Below are positions 7,974 to 16,421 of a DNA stretch of 64,000 nucleotides, in pieces; the first letter of the stretch is position 1; each line of letters opens with the position of its first letter. The stretch covers positions 1 to 64,000 of the forward strand of contig CBDDBH010000024.1 of the NCBI GenBank assembly GCA_965225625.1, in the 5' to 3' direction. Below the pieces are notes generated by a model. It saw nothing but the letters and a program-made list of their open reading frames with translations. It was not told where the DNA came from and did not search any database. Both the position numbers and the translations under genes were made by a program. The DNA comes from CBDDBH01 sp965225625. GTDB taxonomy: Bacteria; Pseudomonadota; Gammaproteobacteria; JADZEE01.

Positions 7974-8972
7974 ATGGCAAACCAGGGACTCATGACTGCG
8001 CAAGACGTTACCGGCGCATGGGCGATCATGCCGACACCGGCCAAGGAAGGCGCCGAGGACTGGCGAGCGGTCGATACGGTTGATCTCGACGAATCATCAC
8101 GCGTAGCGGACGAACTCGTACGCGCCGGCATTAACGGCATCCTGGCTCTTGGGACCCTCGGCGAATGCGCCACGCTAACTTTGGCGGAAAAACGAGCTTA
8201 CATGGGCGCCTTGATCGAAACGGTCGCCGGACGAGTGCCATTGTTCATCGGTACCACCACCCTCAATACACGCGACACAATTGAACACACCCGTTATGCC
8301 CGCGACGCCGGTGCGGACGGCACCATGTTGGGAATACCGATGTGGTGCGAACCGAGCACCGACGTTGCCGTGAAGTTCTATGAGAATGTTGCCGAAGCAG
8401 TCCCGGAAATGAACATCTGCGTCTACGCGAATCCAGAGGCGTTCAAATTCGAATTTCCGCGCCCCTTCTGGGCACGGGTCAGCGAAATCAGGCAGGTAGT
8501 CACTGCGAAATACATCGGCGTCGCTCACTTGCTGCAGGATCTCGCCGTCAGCAAACAACGTATCAAACTCATGCCGTTGGACTTTGAATACTATGGCGCC
8601 GCGCGCATGGAACCGGACTTCATTGATGCATTCTGGACCAGCGGCGCCGTGTGCGGCCCAATGGTGGTGACACAATTGCGCGATCTTGTTACGCAGGCCA
8701 AGCAAACGGGCAATTGGCAGGCAGCCAAGGCACTCAACGCTAGGCTCGGTCCGACCGCCGCTCCTCTGTTCCCTAACGGCAGCTTCGCAGAGTTTTCGAA
8801 GTACAACATCGGCCTGGAGAAGGAGCGCATGGATGCTGCCGGATGGATGAAGGCCGGACCGATTCGTCCGCCCTATCATATTGTCCCCGAGAACTATGTC
8901 GCCGGTGCCCGCAAATCCGGCCAAATGTGGGCTGAGATACATCGAGATCTGAGCGCCTCGAAAGCCGCATAG
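7974..8972 (+). CDS. nahE: NahE-like trans-o-hydroxybenzylidenepyruvate hydratase-aldolase
   Basis: A 332-residue class I aldolase of the dihydrodipicolinate synthase/NAL superfamily. It closely follows NahE/PhdJ as I recall them: 'GAWAIMPTP', 'GTLGECATL', 'YANPEAFKFEFPRPFW', 'FSKYNIGLEKERMDAAGWMKAGP'. The Schiff-base lysine is Lys179 in 'VVTAKYIG', and the catalytic Tyr is probably Tyr151. NahE splits hydroxybenzylidenepyruvate to salicylaldehyde and pyruvate; PhdJ does the same on tricyclic analogues. It implies an extradiol cleavage product of a fused-ring compound. AGGAG 8 nt upstream supports the start. A NahC-type ring-cleavage enzyme and a NahD-type isomerase are not visible in the window, so the path is incomplete here. 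Confidence 0.9.
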   Translation: MANQGLMTAQDVTGAWAIMPTPAKEGAEDWRAVDTVDLDESSRVADELVRAGINGILALGTLGECATLTLAEKRAYMGALIETVAGRVPLFIGTTTLNTRDTIEHTRYARDAGADGTMLGIPMWCEPSTDVAVKFYENVAEAVPEMNICVYANPEAFKFEFPRPFWARVSEIRQVVTAKYIGVAHLLQDLAVSKQRIKLMPLDFEYYGAARMEPDFIDAFWTSGAVCGPMVVTQLRDLVTQAKQTGNWQAAKALNARLGPTAAPLFPNGSFAEFSKYNIGLEKERMDAAGWMKAGPIRPPYHIVPENYVAGARKSGQMWAEIHRDLSASKAA

Positions 8973-9002
8973 CGCGCGTCATATTAGTAAGAGCACGCCC
9001 CT

Positions 9003-9791
9003 ATGCCGGCACATGACCAAACCGGTCAGCGAGTAACTGTCGTGACCGGGGCCGGCCAGGGGATTGGTCGAGCGGTCGCGCTACGCCTGGCCGCGCGGCA
9101 AGACATCGTTATTGTCGCCGATCGCGCCTCGCGCCAGGCCCACGACGTCGCCCGCCTGTGCGACGAGGCCGGCGGCAAAGGCTATCCCGTGATTGTGGAT
9201 CTCGAGCACGCAGAGGGAGCTCAACGGCTATTTCGGCAAGCGCGAGATGAGTTTGGCCGGATCGACGTCTCTGTTCATAACGTCGGTGGCACCATCTGGG
9301 CGAAGCCTTTCTGGGAGTACAAAGCCGAAGAGATTAAGCAGGAAATCCAACGCTCTCTGTGGCCCACCATTTGGTGCTGCCGCGAGGTGATCCCGCACAT
9401 GATCGAGCAGGCAGGCGGAGTTATCGTCAATGTTGGATCGGTTGCGACACGAGGAATTCACCGGGTGCCGTACGCCGCCGCCAAAGGCGGTGTCGCGGCC
9501 ATGACGACGTCTCTGGCGATGGAACTCGCCGAGCACAATATCCGCATTAATTGCGTGGCTCCTGGCGGTACAGACGTGGGTCGCCGCGAGATCCCGCGTA
9601 ACCCCGAACCACTCAGCGATAATGAACAAGCTTGGATGCAGGGCGTGGTTGACCAGACGCTCAGAGACACACCCATGAAACGTTTCGGCGTGCCGGACGA
9701 GATAGCCGCCACGATCGCCTTCATGGCAAGCGACGACGCCTCCTATATCACCGGCCAGACGCTGTATGTCGCCGGCGGCGGCATCGGCTAA
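9003..9791 (+). CDS. benD: BenD-like cis-dihydrodiol carboxylate dehydrogenase (SDR)
   Basis: A 262-residue short-chain dehydrogenase. The NAD-binding motif is 'TGAGQGIG' (residues 15-22) and the catalytic residues are Ser146, Tyr157 and Lys161. 'VHNVGGTIWAKPFWEY', 'SLWPTIWCCREVIPHM' and 'SVATRGIHRVPYAAAKGG' are specific for 1,6-dihydroxycyclohexa-2,4-diene-1-carboxylate dehydrogenase BenD as I recall it. That enzyme oxidises and decarboxylates the benzoate diol to catechol. It lies 30 bp after the NahE-like gene and 7 bp before the next alpha subunit, within one plus-strand operon. Its natural partner may be the BenAB-like oxygenase at 1072-2911 rather than its direct neighbours. No catechol dioxygenase other than LigAB is seen. 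Confidence 0.9.
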   Translation: MPAHDQTGQRVTVVTGAGQGIGRAVALRLAARQDIVIVADRASRQAHDVARLCDEAGGKGYPVIVDLEHAEGAQRLFRQARDEFGRIDVSVHNVGGTIWAKPFWEYKAEEIKQEIQRSLWPTIWCCREVIPHMIEQAGGVIVNVGSVATRGIHRVPYAAAKGGVAAMTTSLAMELAEHNIRINCVAPGGTDVGRREIPRNPEPLSDNEQAWMQGVVDQTLRDTPMKRFGVPDEIAATIAFMASDDASYITGQTLYVAGGGIG

Positions 9792-9798
9792 TACGAGA

Positions 9799-10989
9799 AT
9801 GCAGGACAAAACGACAGCGGCGAACCTGGGGATTCGATGGCCCAAGCGGGTGAACGAGATCCCTCGAGAGGTCCTCGTCAGTCCTGCGCTCCACGAATTA
9901 GAACTCGAGCGCATTTTTTACGGCCCAGAATGGCACCCGGTTGCGCACACCGGGGAACTGCCGAAGCGAGGCGACTTCAAGACGTTCCCGCTGGGCAAGG
10001 TGCCGTTGCTTATCGTCCACGACCAGGACGATGAATATCGCGTGTTCTATAACGCCTGCATGCATCGCGGCAATCAGCTCGTACCTGCCAATCTCGGCAA
10101 TCGGAGCGAATTCGAGTGCCCCTATCATCGCTGGGTGTTTAACTCCAAGGGAGAGCTGATCGGGTGTCCGAATGAGCGCGAATTCTCGCCAGGATTCAAG
10201 CGCGCGGATTACAGCTTGGGCAGACCCCGCATGGCGATGTACTGCGGAATTATTTTCGCAACGATGAGCACGGAAACGCCACCCATCGACGAGTATCTTG
10301 ATGATGTGAAGGCCACCTTCGCGGAAACTTTGGGCGGCGATGGCCGCTTGCGCCTGCTCGGCTATCAAAAAGTCAACTACAAATGCAACTGGAAGGCTTA
10401 TAACGACAATGACGGTTACCACCCGCCGCTATTGCACAAAGCGTTCGCAATGCTCAAATGGCAAGGCGGCAAAGGTCGGCAAATCCTCACACGCGACCGT
10501 GGCCACATGGCATTCGAGGCGGAATTAACGCAGCCCTCCGGCACCGATGCGCTCAACGACCCATCGCTAATCGAGTTCCGCGGAGTCGACCCATCGAGAG
10601 GCTCGAGAGTCGTGCAACTTTTCCCAACTTTTGTTCTCACCAAGCATCTCGACGTGATCAATGCCAGATTTGCAATTCCACGCGGTCCGCAGGACACGGA
10701 AGTCCACTATGCCTATTTCTGCCATGAAGACGACGACGCGGACATGGTGCGCCACCGGATCCGGCAATCTTCCAATCTGCTCGGCCCCTGCGGCATGATC
10801 AGTATGGAGGACGCCGCCATATTCCATCGCATTCATATCGGCAATCATGCACCGGGTAATGCGGTATTTCAGAAGGGTGTCAAATCGTTTGACGAAATCT
10901 CCTACGAGGTCGCGCAAAACGACGAAACAGGTAACCTACCGCGTTGGGATTACTACCGGCGCGTTATGGGCTTTGACAGATGCGCCTGA
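9799..10989 (+). CDS. Rieske ring-hydroxylating oxygenase, alpha subunit (third pair)
   Basis: A 396-residue large subunit, shorter than the two BenA/NahAc-like ones. Rieske ligands are Cys87-x-His89 (CMHRGN) and Cys107-x2-His110 (CPYHRW; Arg replaces the usual Gly). The iron site is Asp205-x2-His208-x4-His213 (NDGYHPPLLH). The ATG at 9799, 7 bp after the BenD-like stop, is preferred. An in-frame ATG at 9766 would overlap that gene by 26 bp. It overlaps its beta-subunit gene by 10 bp. The sequence looks closer to the partial oxygenase at the left edge (similar N-terminus) than to BenA. The substrate is unknown. Confidence 0.89.
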   Translation: MQDKTTAANLGIRWPKRVNEIPREVLVSPALHELELERIFYGPEWHPVAHTGELPKRGDFKTFPLGKVPLLIVHDQDDEYRVFYNACMHRGNQLVPANLGNRSEFECPYHRWVFNSKGELIGCPNEREFSPGFKRADYSLGRPRMAMYCGIIFATMSTETPPIDEYLDDVKATFAETLGGDGRLRLLGYQKVNYKCNWKAYNDNDGYHPPLLHKAFAMLKWQGGKGRQILTRDRGHMAFEAELTQPSGTDALNDPSLIEFRGVDPSRGSRVVQLFPTFVLTKHLDVINARFAIPRGPQDTEVHYAYFCHEDDDADMVRHRIRQSSNLLGPCGMISMEDAAIFHRIHIGNHAPGNAVFQKGVKSFDEISYEVAQNDETGNLPRWDYYRRVMGFDRCA

Positions 10990-11468
10990 ACGCTGTTGAG
11001 TCCGAAGCCATCGAATCACTGCAGCGTGCTTACGTCCGCGCATTAGACAAGCGTGATTTCGATGCCTGGGTCGATACCTTCGATAACAGTGAGGAGGCAT
11101 CTTACATTTGTACCTCGTCCGAAAACGCAGATGCCGATTTATCCATTGCCCTGATGTACGACGACTGCCGTAAGCGCATTCTCGATCGGGTGACCTTCAT
11201 TCGCGATATCTGGGCGGGCACTTACCAGGACTACCATACCCGCCATTTTATTCAGCCGCTGCATTGTGAGGCACTGGGCGATGCGCGCTATGGGGTCGAG
11301 ACAAATTTCGCGATCCTGTTTACGCCGGAAACCGGGCGCACTGAAGTGCAGGTTGCCGGAACCTATGAAGATGTCGTGATACTCGGCGCACAGGGTGCCC
11401 GCTTTCAATCCAAAAAGGTCATTTACGACACCACCGTGCTGCCGCGCTACATCGTGTATCCGTTTTAA
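10980..11468 (+). CDS. Ring-hydroxylating oxygenase beta subunit (third pair)
   Basis: A 162-residue SnoaL-like small subunit whose ATG lies within the end of the alpha gene (10-bp overlap, coupled translation). 'LQRAYVRALDKRDFDAWVDTFDNSEEASYIC' and the ending 'KKVIYDTTVLPRYIVYPF' resemble the small subunit at 356-844, which ends 'KTVIFDTNRIPSLLVTPI'. The two pairs are therefore probably paralogues. This is the last gene of the plus-strand run from 5970. A GC-rich hairpin at 11526-11542 follows. Confidence 0.89.
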   Translation: MRLNAVESEAIESLQRAYVRALDKRDFDAWVDTFDNSEEASYICTSSENADADLSIALMYDDCRKRILDRVTFIRDIWAGTYQDYHTRHFIQPLHCEALGDARYGVETNFAILFTPETGRTEVQVAGTYEDVVILGAQGARFQSKKVIYDTTVLPRYIVYPF

Positions 11469-11525
11469 GGGTGTCGTCATTAGGTGAATTGCGTAAAACG
11501 TCCCCTCTTTAGGGGGGCTTCGGCC

Positions 11526-11542
11526 GGCGAGCGCTGCTCGCC
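11526..11542 (+). terminator. Hairpin after the aromatic operon (weak terminator candidate)
   Basis: GGCGAGC-GCT-GCTCGCC forms a 7-bp stem with a 3-nt loop, 58 bp past the last beta-subunit stop and before a convergent gene relic. Only TTCCT follows, with no real T-run, so intrinsic termination is uncertain. Confidence 0.35.
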
Positions 11543-11598
11543 TTCCTCGCAAGGACGGCAGAGTCGAATTTAGCGATATTGCTCAAAATCCGGTCCGT

Positions 11599-11961
11599 TT
11601 AGTCTAGCGAGCCAGGCGCGCCGAAGACCCGCTGGTTGGCTTCCGTGTAGCCCACCGGCCATGCCGTGCCGGGCCCCTGCCAGTCGGTAAGTGGCTTTGA
11701 TGCGCCATACGCATCTGATATTTGAGAAGCTGCTGGCGGCCCAAATGACCGCGCGATGCGCGCGTAATGCTCATCCAGTTCTCACCATGCAGGCCGGCTC
11801 CACGTGCGGGCAAATATGCGTTCCTTCTCGAGTTCGAACAGATCGGGGTCGCTGAATACATTCAACGGCAAGGTCCCCGCGTCGATTGCCTGCTCACATT
11901 CCGCCAGCAGTTTCGCGGTATCGTTCATGTGTCGTGCACTGAGACTCGGTAGCGCACTCAT
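11599..11961 (-). pseudogene. Degraded Rieske oxygenase alpha-subunit relic
   Basis: The frame opens with 'MSALPSLSARHMNDTAKLLAECEQ' and continues 'NVFSDPDLFELEKERIFARTW', which is the standard N-terminus of a Rieske large subunit. An in-frame TGA follows about 13 bp later. After it the same frame runs about 60 codons ('ELDEHYARIARSFG', 'KPLTDWQGPGTAWPVGYTEA') to a TAA at 11599-11601. The Rieske CxH and iron-binding regions are absent, so roughly 300 codons have been lost. The ATG (11959-11961) overlaps the SDR stop as TGATG, which shows it was once translationally coupled in that operon. It is probably non-functional. Confidence 0.7.
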
Positions 11962-12746
11962 CAGTTATAACCAATACCGCCATCGCTGCTGATCACGGTG
12001 CCGGTTACATAACGCGAATTCGGCGTCGACGCGAGCAATACGTAAACACCTACATGATCCGCCGGCTGTGCGGCGAAGCCTATCGGCGCCCGGGATGCGA
12101 TGAGTTCACCAATGTCCGGAATGTCCACCAATTTCGACTCCGCCATTCCAGCGGCTTGACTGCCGGCCAGCGGTGTCATGGTGCCTCCGGGTGCAACGCC
12201 ATTCACTCGGATTTCGGGTGCGACTTCCACCGCGAGCTGTTTGATTAGACCCACCACGGCATGTTTCGACGCGACATAGATGGGGCCCCCGCCGCCGGTG
12301 TAGAAACTGGAGCTCGAAGCGGTAAAAATCATGCTTCCCCGGGTCTTACGAAGTTCCAGTATGGCAGCCCGCGCACCGAGCAGATAACCTTTGACGTTGA
12401 CACTCAAGATCTCGTCACAGATCTGCTCGAGCCGATCCGCGGGTTGCTCGGCTAGCGGAACAATGTAATCCCAGATCCCGGCGTTGCCGACAAAAGTATC
12501 CAGTTTGCCGAACCGCGCAACCGTATCGGCGACTGCGCGTTCGTTGTCAACCAGGTGGGTGACGTCACCCGTGATGGCAACGACCTTATCGCCGAATCGC
12601 TGCTGCACGGCGGCTGCACGCTCGGCGCTGCGTTCCAGCACGCCGACCGAAGCACCTTCATCGATGTAACGCTCGACGACGGCGAGTCCGATCCCCGACC
12701 CGCCGCCAGTAACCAATGCAACCTGTGCCTCCAGCCAACCTGTCAT
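11961..12746 (-). CDS. BphB/NahB-like cis-dihydrodiol dehydrogenase (SDR)
   Basis: A 261-residue short-chain dehydrogenase with 'TGGGSGIG' (13-20), 'NAGIWDY' (88-94), the TASSSSF active-site Ser region and Tyr157-x3-Lys161. 'DEILSVNVKGYLLGARAAI', 'GGGGPIYVASKHAVVGL' and the C-terminal 'SSDGGIGYN' match 2,3-dihydro-2,3-dihydroxybiphenyl dehydrogenase BphB and naphthalene diol dehydrogenase NahB in my memory. It would rearomatise the neutral cis-diol made by the NahAc-like oxygenase at 5970. It lies 18 bp after a single-component Rieske gene, and its stop overlaps the start of the relic gene. Confidence 0.88.
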   Translation of the reverse strand: MTGWLEAQVALVTGGGSGIGLAVVERYIDEGASVGVLERSAERAAAVQQRFGDKVVAITGDVTHLVDNERAVADTVARFGKLDTFVGNAGIWDYIVPLAEQPADRLEQICDEILSVNVKGYLLGARAAILELRKTRGSMIFTASSSSFYTGGGGPIYVASKHAVVGLIKQLAVEVAPEIRVNGVAPGGTMTPLAGSQAAGMAESKLVDIPDIGELIASRAPIGFAAQPADHVGVYVLLASTPNSRYVTGTVISSDGGIGYN

Positions 12747-12764
12747 ACCCTCATCCTCATCGTT

Positions 12765-13979
12765 TTAGAGCGCTGGTTCATGGCTCGACATAACGCTCAA
12801 ATACCATTGCACAAAGCTGCGGGTGAAATCCTCCATTTTGGTATACGGGCCCGGTTCATAAAACCGGGAGTTAACGCCCTTTTGATTATTCTCGATGATG
12901 GTTTTGTCGGCTAACGTGGTCACATCCCAAAGCCAGGTCAATTCATCGAGTTGGTAATCCTTACCCTCTTCGGCGTCACCGTTAACCAGCCAGGTAATTT
13001 CGCAGTCACACGAATCAACCGCCAAGGGTGTGAAGCGATAAACGACGACGTGGTCGCAATAGGCGAGAAAAAACGTCGGCGGACCGATGTGAATGTCGGT
13101 CGCACCGTGATCATAACCCGTCAAATCCCCGAGCAACGGCGCAACAGGCGCGCCATCGCGACTGCCGGTGACGAAGCCATCGAACAGCGGATATCGATCG
13201 AATCCGCGATCGATACCCACTGCACCAGCGTTTGCCCATGAGCGGTCAACGTTATCAGTGGTCAGACCTACCTCGGCGGCTCGATTCATCACTTGCTTGT
13301 GCAGATCCTCGACATCGCTCCACAAAACCGCCCGGCCATGGCCTTGGGTGTACTCCGGATGCGCCGGTGCGCAGTGGTAGCACTCACAGTAATTTTCTAA
13401 AGCAAGTTTCCAATTGGCGTCGATTGGGTAGGAAGCTCTCTTCGCAACTTTCGCCTGGTCCAATCCGTAGGGACGCAGACACTCATTCAAATCTTCTTTG
13501 ATCGGCGAGAACGACACTGGGTCAGCGTCAAAGTTAACAAATATTAGACCTTGGAGAACCTCAACGTGGATCTGCTTGAGACTATAGCGGCTCTTGTCCA
13601 GCGCGCTATCTAAGTGCCGCGCACCGCGCAAGATACCATCGAGTTGATAAGTCCAGCCGTGATAGCCACACACAAAAAGCTGCTCGTGTCCCGAAGGTTT
13701 GGTGCATACGCGTGAGCCACGATGGCGACAAACATTGACCAGCGCATGTATCGTCTCGGCGGCGGACCTTACGATGATGACCGACTCATTGGTGATCTCG
13801 AACAACAAATAGTCGCCGACGTCAGGGATCTCGCTCACATGTCCGACATACAACCACGATTTGAGAAAGATGCGTTGCATTTCGACGTCGAGAACAGCCG
13901 GATCCCGATAGAAGCCTTGCTGCAGGGACATCCCCTGTGGCTGGGTGGCAACTAAATCGGCAATACTTTGGTCGGTCAC
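12765..13979 (-). CDS. Single-component Rieske oxygenase (GbcA/CntA-like, Glu in place of bridging Asp)
   Basis: A 404-residue Rieske oxygenase with no beta-subunit gene. Rieske ligands are Cys84-x-His86 and Cys104-x2-His107. The iron site reads 'ENYCECYHCAPAH', with His202 and His207 as ligands and Glu199 where other oxygenases here have Asp. That Glu is seen in carnitine and betaine demethylases (CntA, GbcA). 'NNQKGVNSRFYEPGPY' near the C-terminus also fits that group. It may be an N- or O-demethylase or ring hydroxylase. It starts the minus-strand unit that continues with the BphB-like SDR 18 bp later. An acyl-CoA ligase lies 115 bp upstream on the same strand. The substrate is not known. 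Confidence 0.87.
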   Translation of the reverse strand: MTDQSIADLVATQPQGMSLQQGFYRDPAVLDVEMQRIFLKSWLYVGHVSEIPDVGDYLLFEITNESVIIVRSAAETIHALVNVCRHRGSRVCTKPSGHEQLFVCGYHGWTYQLDGILRGARHLDSALDKSRYSLKQIHVEVLQGLIFVNFDADPVSFSPIKEDLNECLRPYGLDQAKVAKRASYPIDANWKLALENYCECYHCAPAHPEYTQGHGRAVLWSDVEDLHKQVMNRAAEVGLTTDNVDRSWANAGAVGIDRGFDRYPLFDGFVTGSRDGAPVAPLLGDLTGYDHGATDIHIGPPTFFLAYCDHVVVYRFTPLAVDSCDCEITWLVNGDAEEGKDYQLDELTWLWDVTTLADKTIIENNQKGVNSRFYEPGPYTKMEDFTRSFVQWYLSVMSSHEPAL

Positions 13980-14094
13980 GTTTAAGATTTTACGTTGCTA
14001 TTGTGCCGTGTCATAGACAGGCGGCTATGTCGAGTCGTTGGGTTTCCGTATCCGCAAACGCCGTTGCAGTCCTCGCCAGGGTCTCCGCTACGGG

Positions 14095-15627
14095 CTACAA
14101 CAACTTTTCCAACTCGTGTCTTTGGATCTTGCCCGAAGCGCTGCGCGGAAAATCTTCGAAGTCGATGAACCGGATCTCGCGCGGTTGTTTATAGCCCGCA
14201 AGATTCTCACGGCACAACGTAAGCAATTCATCTATCTGCAGCTGCTCGTGTTTTCTGGCCACGAACGCAATCGGTGTTTCACCCCACTTTTCGTGTTTCG
14301 CTCGCACGACGGCTGCATCGGCGACGTTTTCATTTGATAACAGCACGCGCTCGATTTCGGCAGGGTAAATATTTTCACCGCCGGATTTGATCATGTATTT
14401 CACGCGGTCAACGAAATCCAGTGTGCCGTCCGGATTGCGCACCAGAACATCACCCATATGGAACCAGCCATCACGGAAGTCTTTGGCGTTGACGTCGGCT
14501 GCGTTCCAGTAACCACTGAACATGGTCGGACCGCGCATCAGTAACTCGCCAGGTTCGCCGACTGCGACATCATTGTCGTTTGCGTCGACCAGACGCACCT
14601 CACAGAACACGCTTTGCCGCTTGGAAAGACTGGTGGGCACTTCACCCACCGGTAGCGTGCTACTGGAACACGGGGGACTTCCGGTTTCGGTCGCGCCAAA
14701 GGTATTTGCGTATGGTGCATCGAGTAAACGCGTTACTTCCGCAACCTCGTGCCCCGGAACAAGATCCGCCATGACACCACACACTTTTATTGAAACGGCC
14801 GGCTTCGCCTGGCGCTGCAATGCTTCAATGATCCGTGCCACCGTCCCGGGCATCACTATGCACCAACCCAGGGGTTCGCGCGTGGCGATCTCTGCAATCT
14901 CGTCCGGTTGGAAACCATCCAGAACAATCACTTTATCCCCGCGCAGGAATGTACCAATTGCCAGGTCCATTGCCCCCATGTGGTACATGGGTGTCCAGGC
15001 AATAAAAGTGTCGCCCGTGCCCAGACCGTGTTCGGCGCAGTTGACGATGTTGCGTACCACCTCCGCACGATGACTGATGGTTGCACCCTTGGGAAGCCCG
15101 GTCGTGCCGCTGGTATAGATTATGAGCAGGGGATCTTCGGGATCGACATGCTGTCGGGGTTCGCCGCTTGAAGCTATAGCAATTCTATCTTCCAAATCCA
15201 CGTCAAAATTTATTATCGGCGTCGACTCGATCCCGATTTCCGCGACAACACCCGCATAGCGTTCAGAAACCAGCAGGATTGCCGGCTCTACCAACTGCAT
15301 GCAGTGGCGCAACTCAGCGGGCGCCAGCCGCCAATTCTGGCATGCGAGGATCGCACCCAGTTTCGCCGCAGCAAGCAGGCACTCCATGTACTCGATCCTA
15401 TTTTCAGCCAATATGGCAATCCGGTCGCCGTGGACAACACCCGCGCCCGTCAACACGTTAGCGATGCGATTCACACGGTCGTTGAGTTGTGCATAACTCA
15501 CGATTCGCTCACCTGCCTGCATGGCAGGTTGCTGGGGTGCCCAGCGGACGCGATCAAGAAACATGCCGGCAACCGTGCTGGCTGAGGCTGCCTGTACTAC
15601 AGGATCGATTTGGGTTGGCGTCTTCAT
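14095..15627 (-). CDS. AMP-forming acyl/aryl-CoA ligase
   Basis: A 510-residue ANL-superfamily enzyme that activates a carboxylic acid with ATP and CoA. Visible motifs are the P-loop 'IIYTSGTTGLPKG', 'FGATETG', the hinge region 'DGWFHMGDVLVRNPDG' and the C-terminal lysine motif 'SASGKIQRHELEKLL'. Fatty, cinnamic, cyclohexane or benzoic acids are all possible substrates, and the sequence alone does not decide. It is divergent from the glutathione transferase gene at 15708 across an 80-bp gap that holds TATACT at 15661-15666. Its stop is 115 bp before the Rieske gene start on the same strand, so the two may share a transcript. Confidence 0.9.
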   Translation of the reverse strand: MKTPTQIDPVVQAASASTVAGMFLDRVRWAPQQPAMQAGERIVSYAQLNDRVNRIANVLTGAGVVHGDRIAILAENRIEYMECLLAAAKLGAILACQNWRLAPAELRHCMQLVEPAILLVSERYAGVVAEIGIESTPIINFDVDLEDRIAIASSGEPRQHVDPEDPLLIIYTSGTTGLPKGATISHRAEVVRNIVNCAEHGLGTGDTFIAWTPMYHMGAMDLAIGTFLRGDKVIVLDGFQPDEIAEIATREPLGWCIVMPGTVARIIEALQRQAKPAVSIKVCGVMADLVPGHEVAEVTRLLDAPYANTFGATETGSPPCSSSTLPVGEVPTSLSKRQSVFCEVRLVDANDNDVAVGEPGELLMRGPTMFSGYWNAADVNAKDFRDGWFHMGDVLVRNPDGTLDFVDRVKYMIKSGGENIYPAEIERVLLSNENVADAAVVRAKHEKWGETPIAFVARKHEQLQIDELLTLCRENLAGYKQPREIRFIDFEDFPRSASGKIQRHELEKLL

Positions 15628-15707
15628 ATTCCCTAGCGCATGAATTCGAACGGATTATTCTATACTGAAGGGCCGAACAGCGACCAAACCCCACGGAAAT
15701 CAATGCA

Positions 15708-16328
15708 ATGATCACGCTTTACGGTATCCAAGGCTCGCGCGCGTCTCGCAATATGTGGATGCTGAATGAACTCGGCCTCGACTACGAGAGTGTCCCGATC
15801 AACGACCGTACGGGTGAAACTCGAACACCGGAGTTCCTGGCTATTAACCCCAATGGCAAGGTGCCGTGCCTGATCGACGGCGACGTCAAACTCGTCGAAT
15901 CGATGGCCATCAACCTGCACCTCGCCAACAAATATGACAACGGTATGTGGTTTGCATCAGTCGATGAACAGGGCGAGGCAATGCAGTGGAGCTTTTGGGG
16001 GATGTTGGAGATCGACGCTCCCATCATGGATGTGCTTAGCGCCAGTTCACGTGGCGATGCCGACAAGGGCTTTGCGCGCCTGCAATCGGCCGCCACCGTA
16101 CTGGACAAGCATTTAGCGGATCGTGAGTACCTCGTCGCTGATCACTTTTCGGTCGGGGACTTAAACGCCGCGTCCGGGTTTTCCGGTGGTGCATTCATGC
16201 AATACGGCTTCGGTGAGTTCAAGGCGCTGTCGCGTTGGCTGAGCGCTTGCTACACACGTCCGCAAGCCGCCATAGCGAACTCAAGTCTGGCGATGTTTCG
16301 CGAACTCCTCACCGCCAGGGCCGACTGA
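15708..16328 (+). CDS. Glutathione S-transferase family protein
   Basis: A 206-residue protein. The N-terminal thioredoxin-like half reads 'LYGIQGSRASRNMWMLNELGLDYESVPIN', 'NPNGKVPCLIDGDVKLVESMAINLHLA', with the cis-Pro and the glutathione-binding E-S pair. An all-helical C-terminal half contains 'YLVADHFSVGDLNAA', the N-capping box region. Such enzymes in catabolic clusters add or remove glutathione or isomerise ring-cleavage products. The exact reaction is unknown. It is followed 93 bp later by a DUF1989 gene. Confidence 0.88.
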   Translation: MITLYGIQGSRASRNMWMLNELGLDYESVPINDRTGETRTPEFLAINPNGKVPCLIDGDVKLVESMAINLHLANKYDNGMWFASVDEQGEAMQWSFWGMLEIDAPIMDVLSASSRGDADKGFARLQSAATVLDKHLADREYLVADHFSVGDLNAASGFSGGAFMQYGFGEFKALSRWLSACYTRPQAAIANSSLAMFRELLTARAD

Positions 16329-16421
16329 GTTAGCGACTGTATTTGCGGGCCATTTACGGGCGCCCGGCAGTATGAACTGCTATGCTTTCACGCACACGTT
16401 AATTCCACAGGAGGCTTCCAC

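Noticed and set aside
11604..11861. An 85-codon minus-strand frame with its own ATG
   Set aside because: It is a different frame of the Rieske relic at 11599-11961. The relic's own frame gives the Rieske-like N-terminus, and this one does not.
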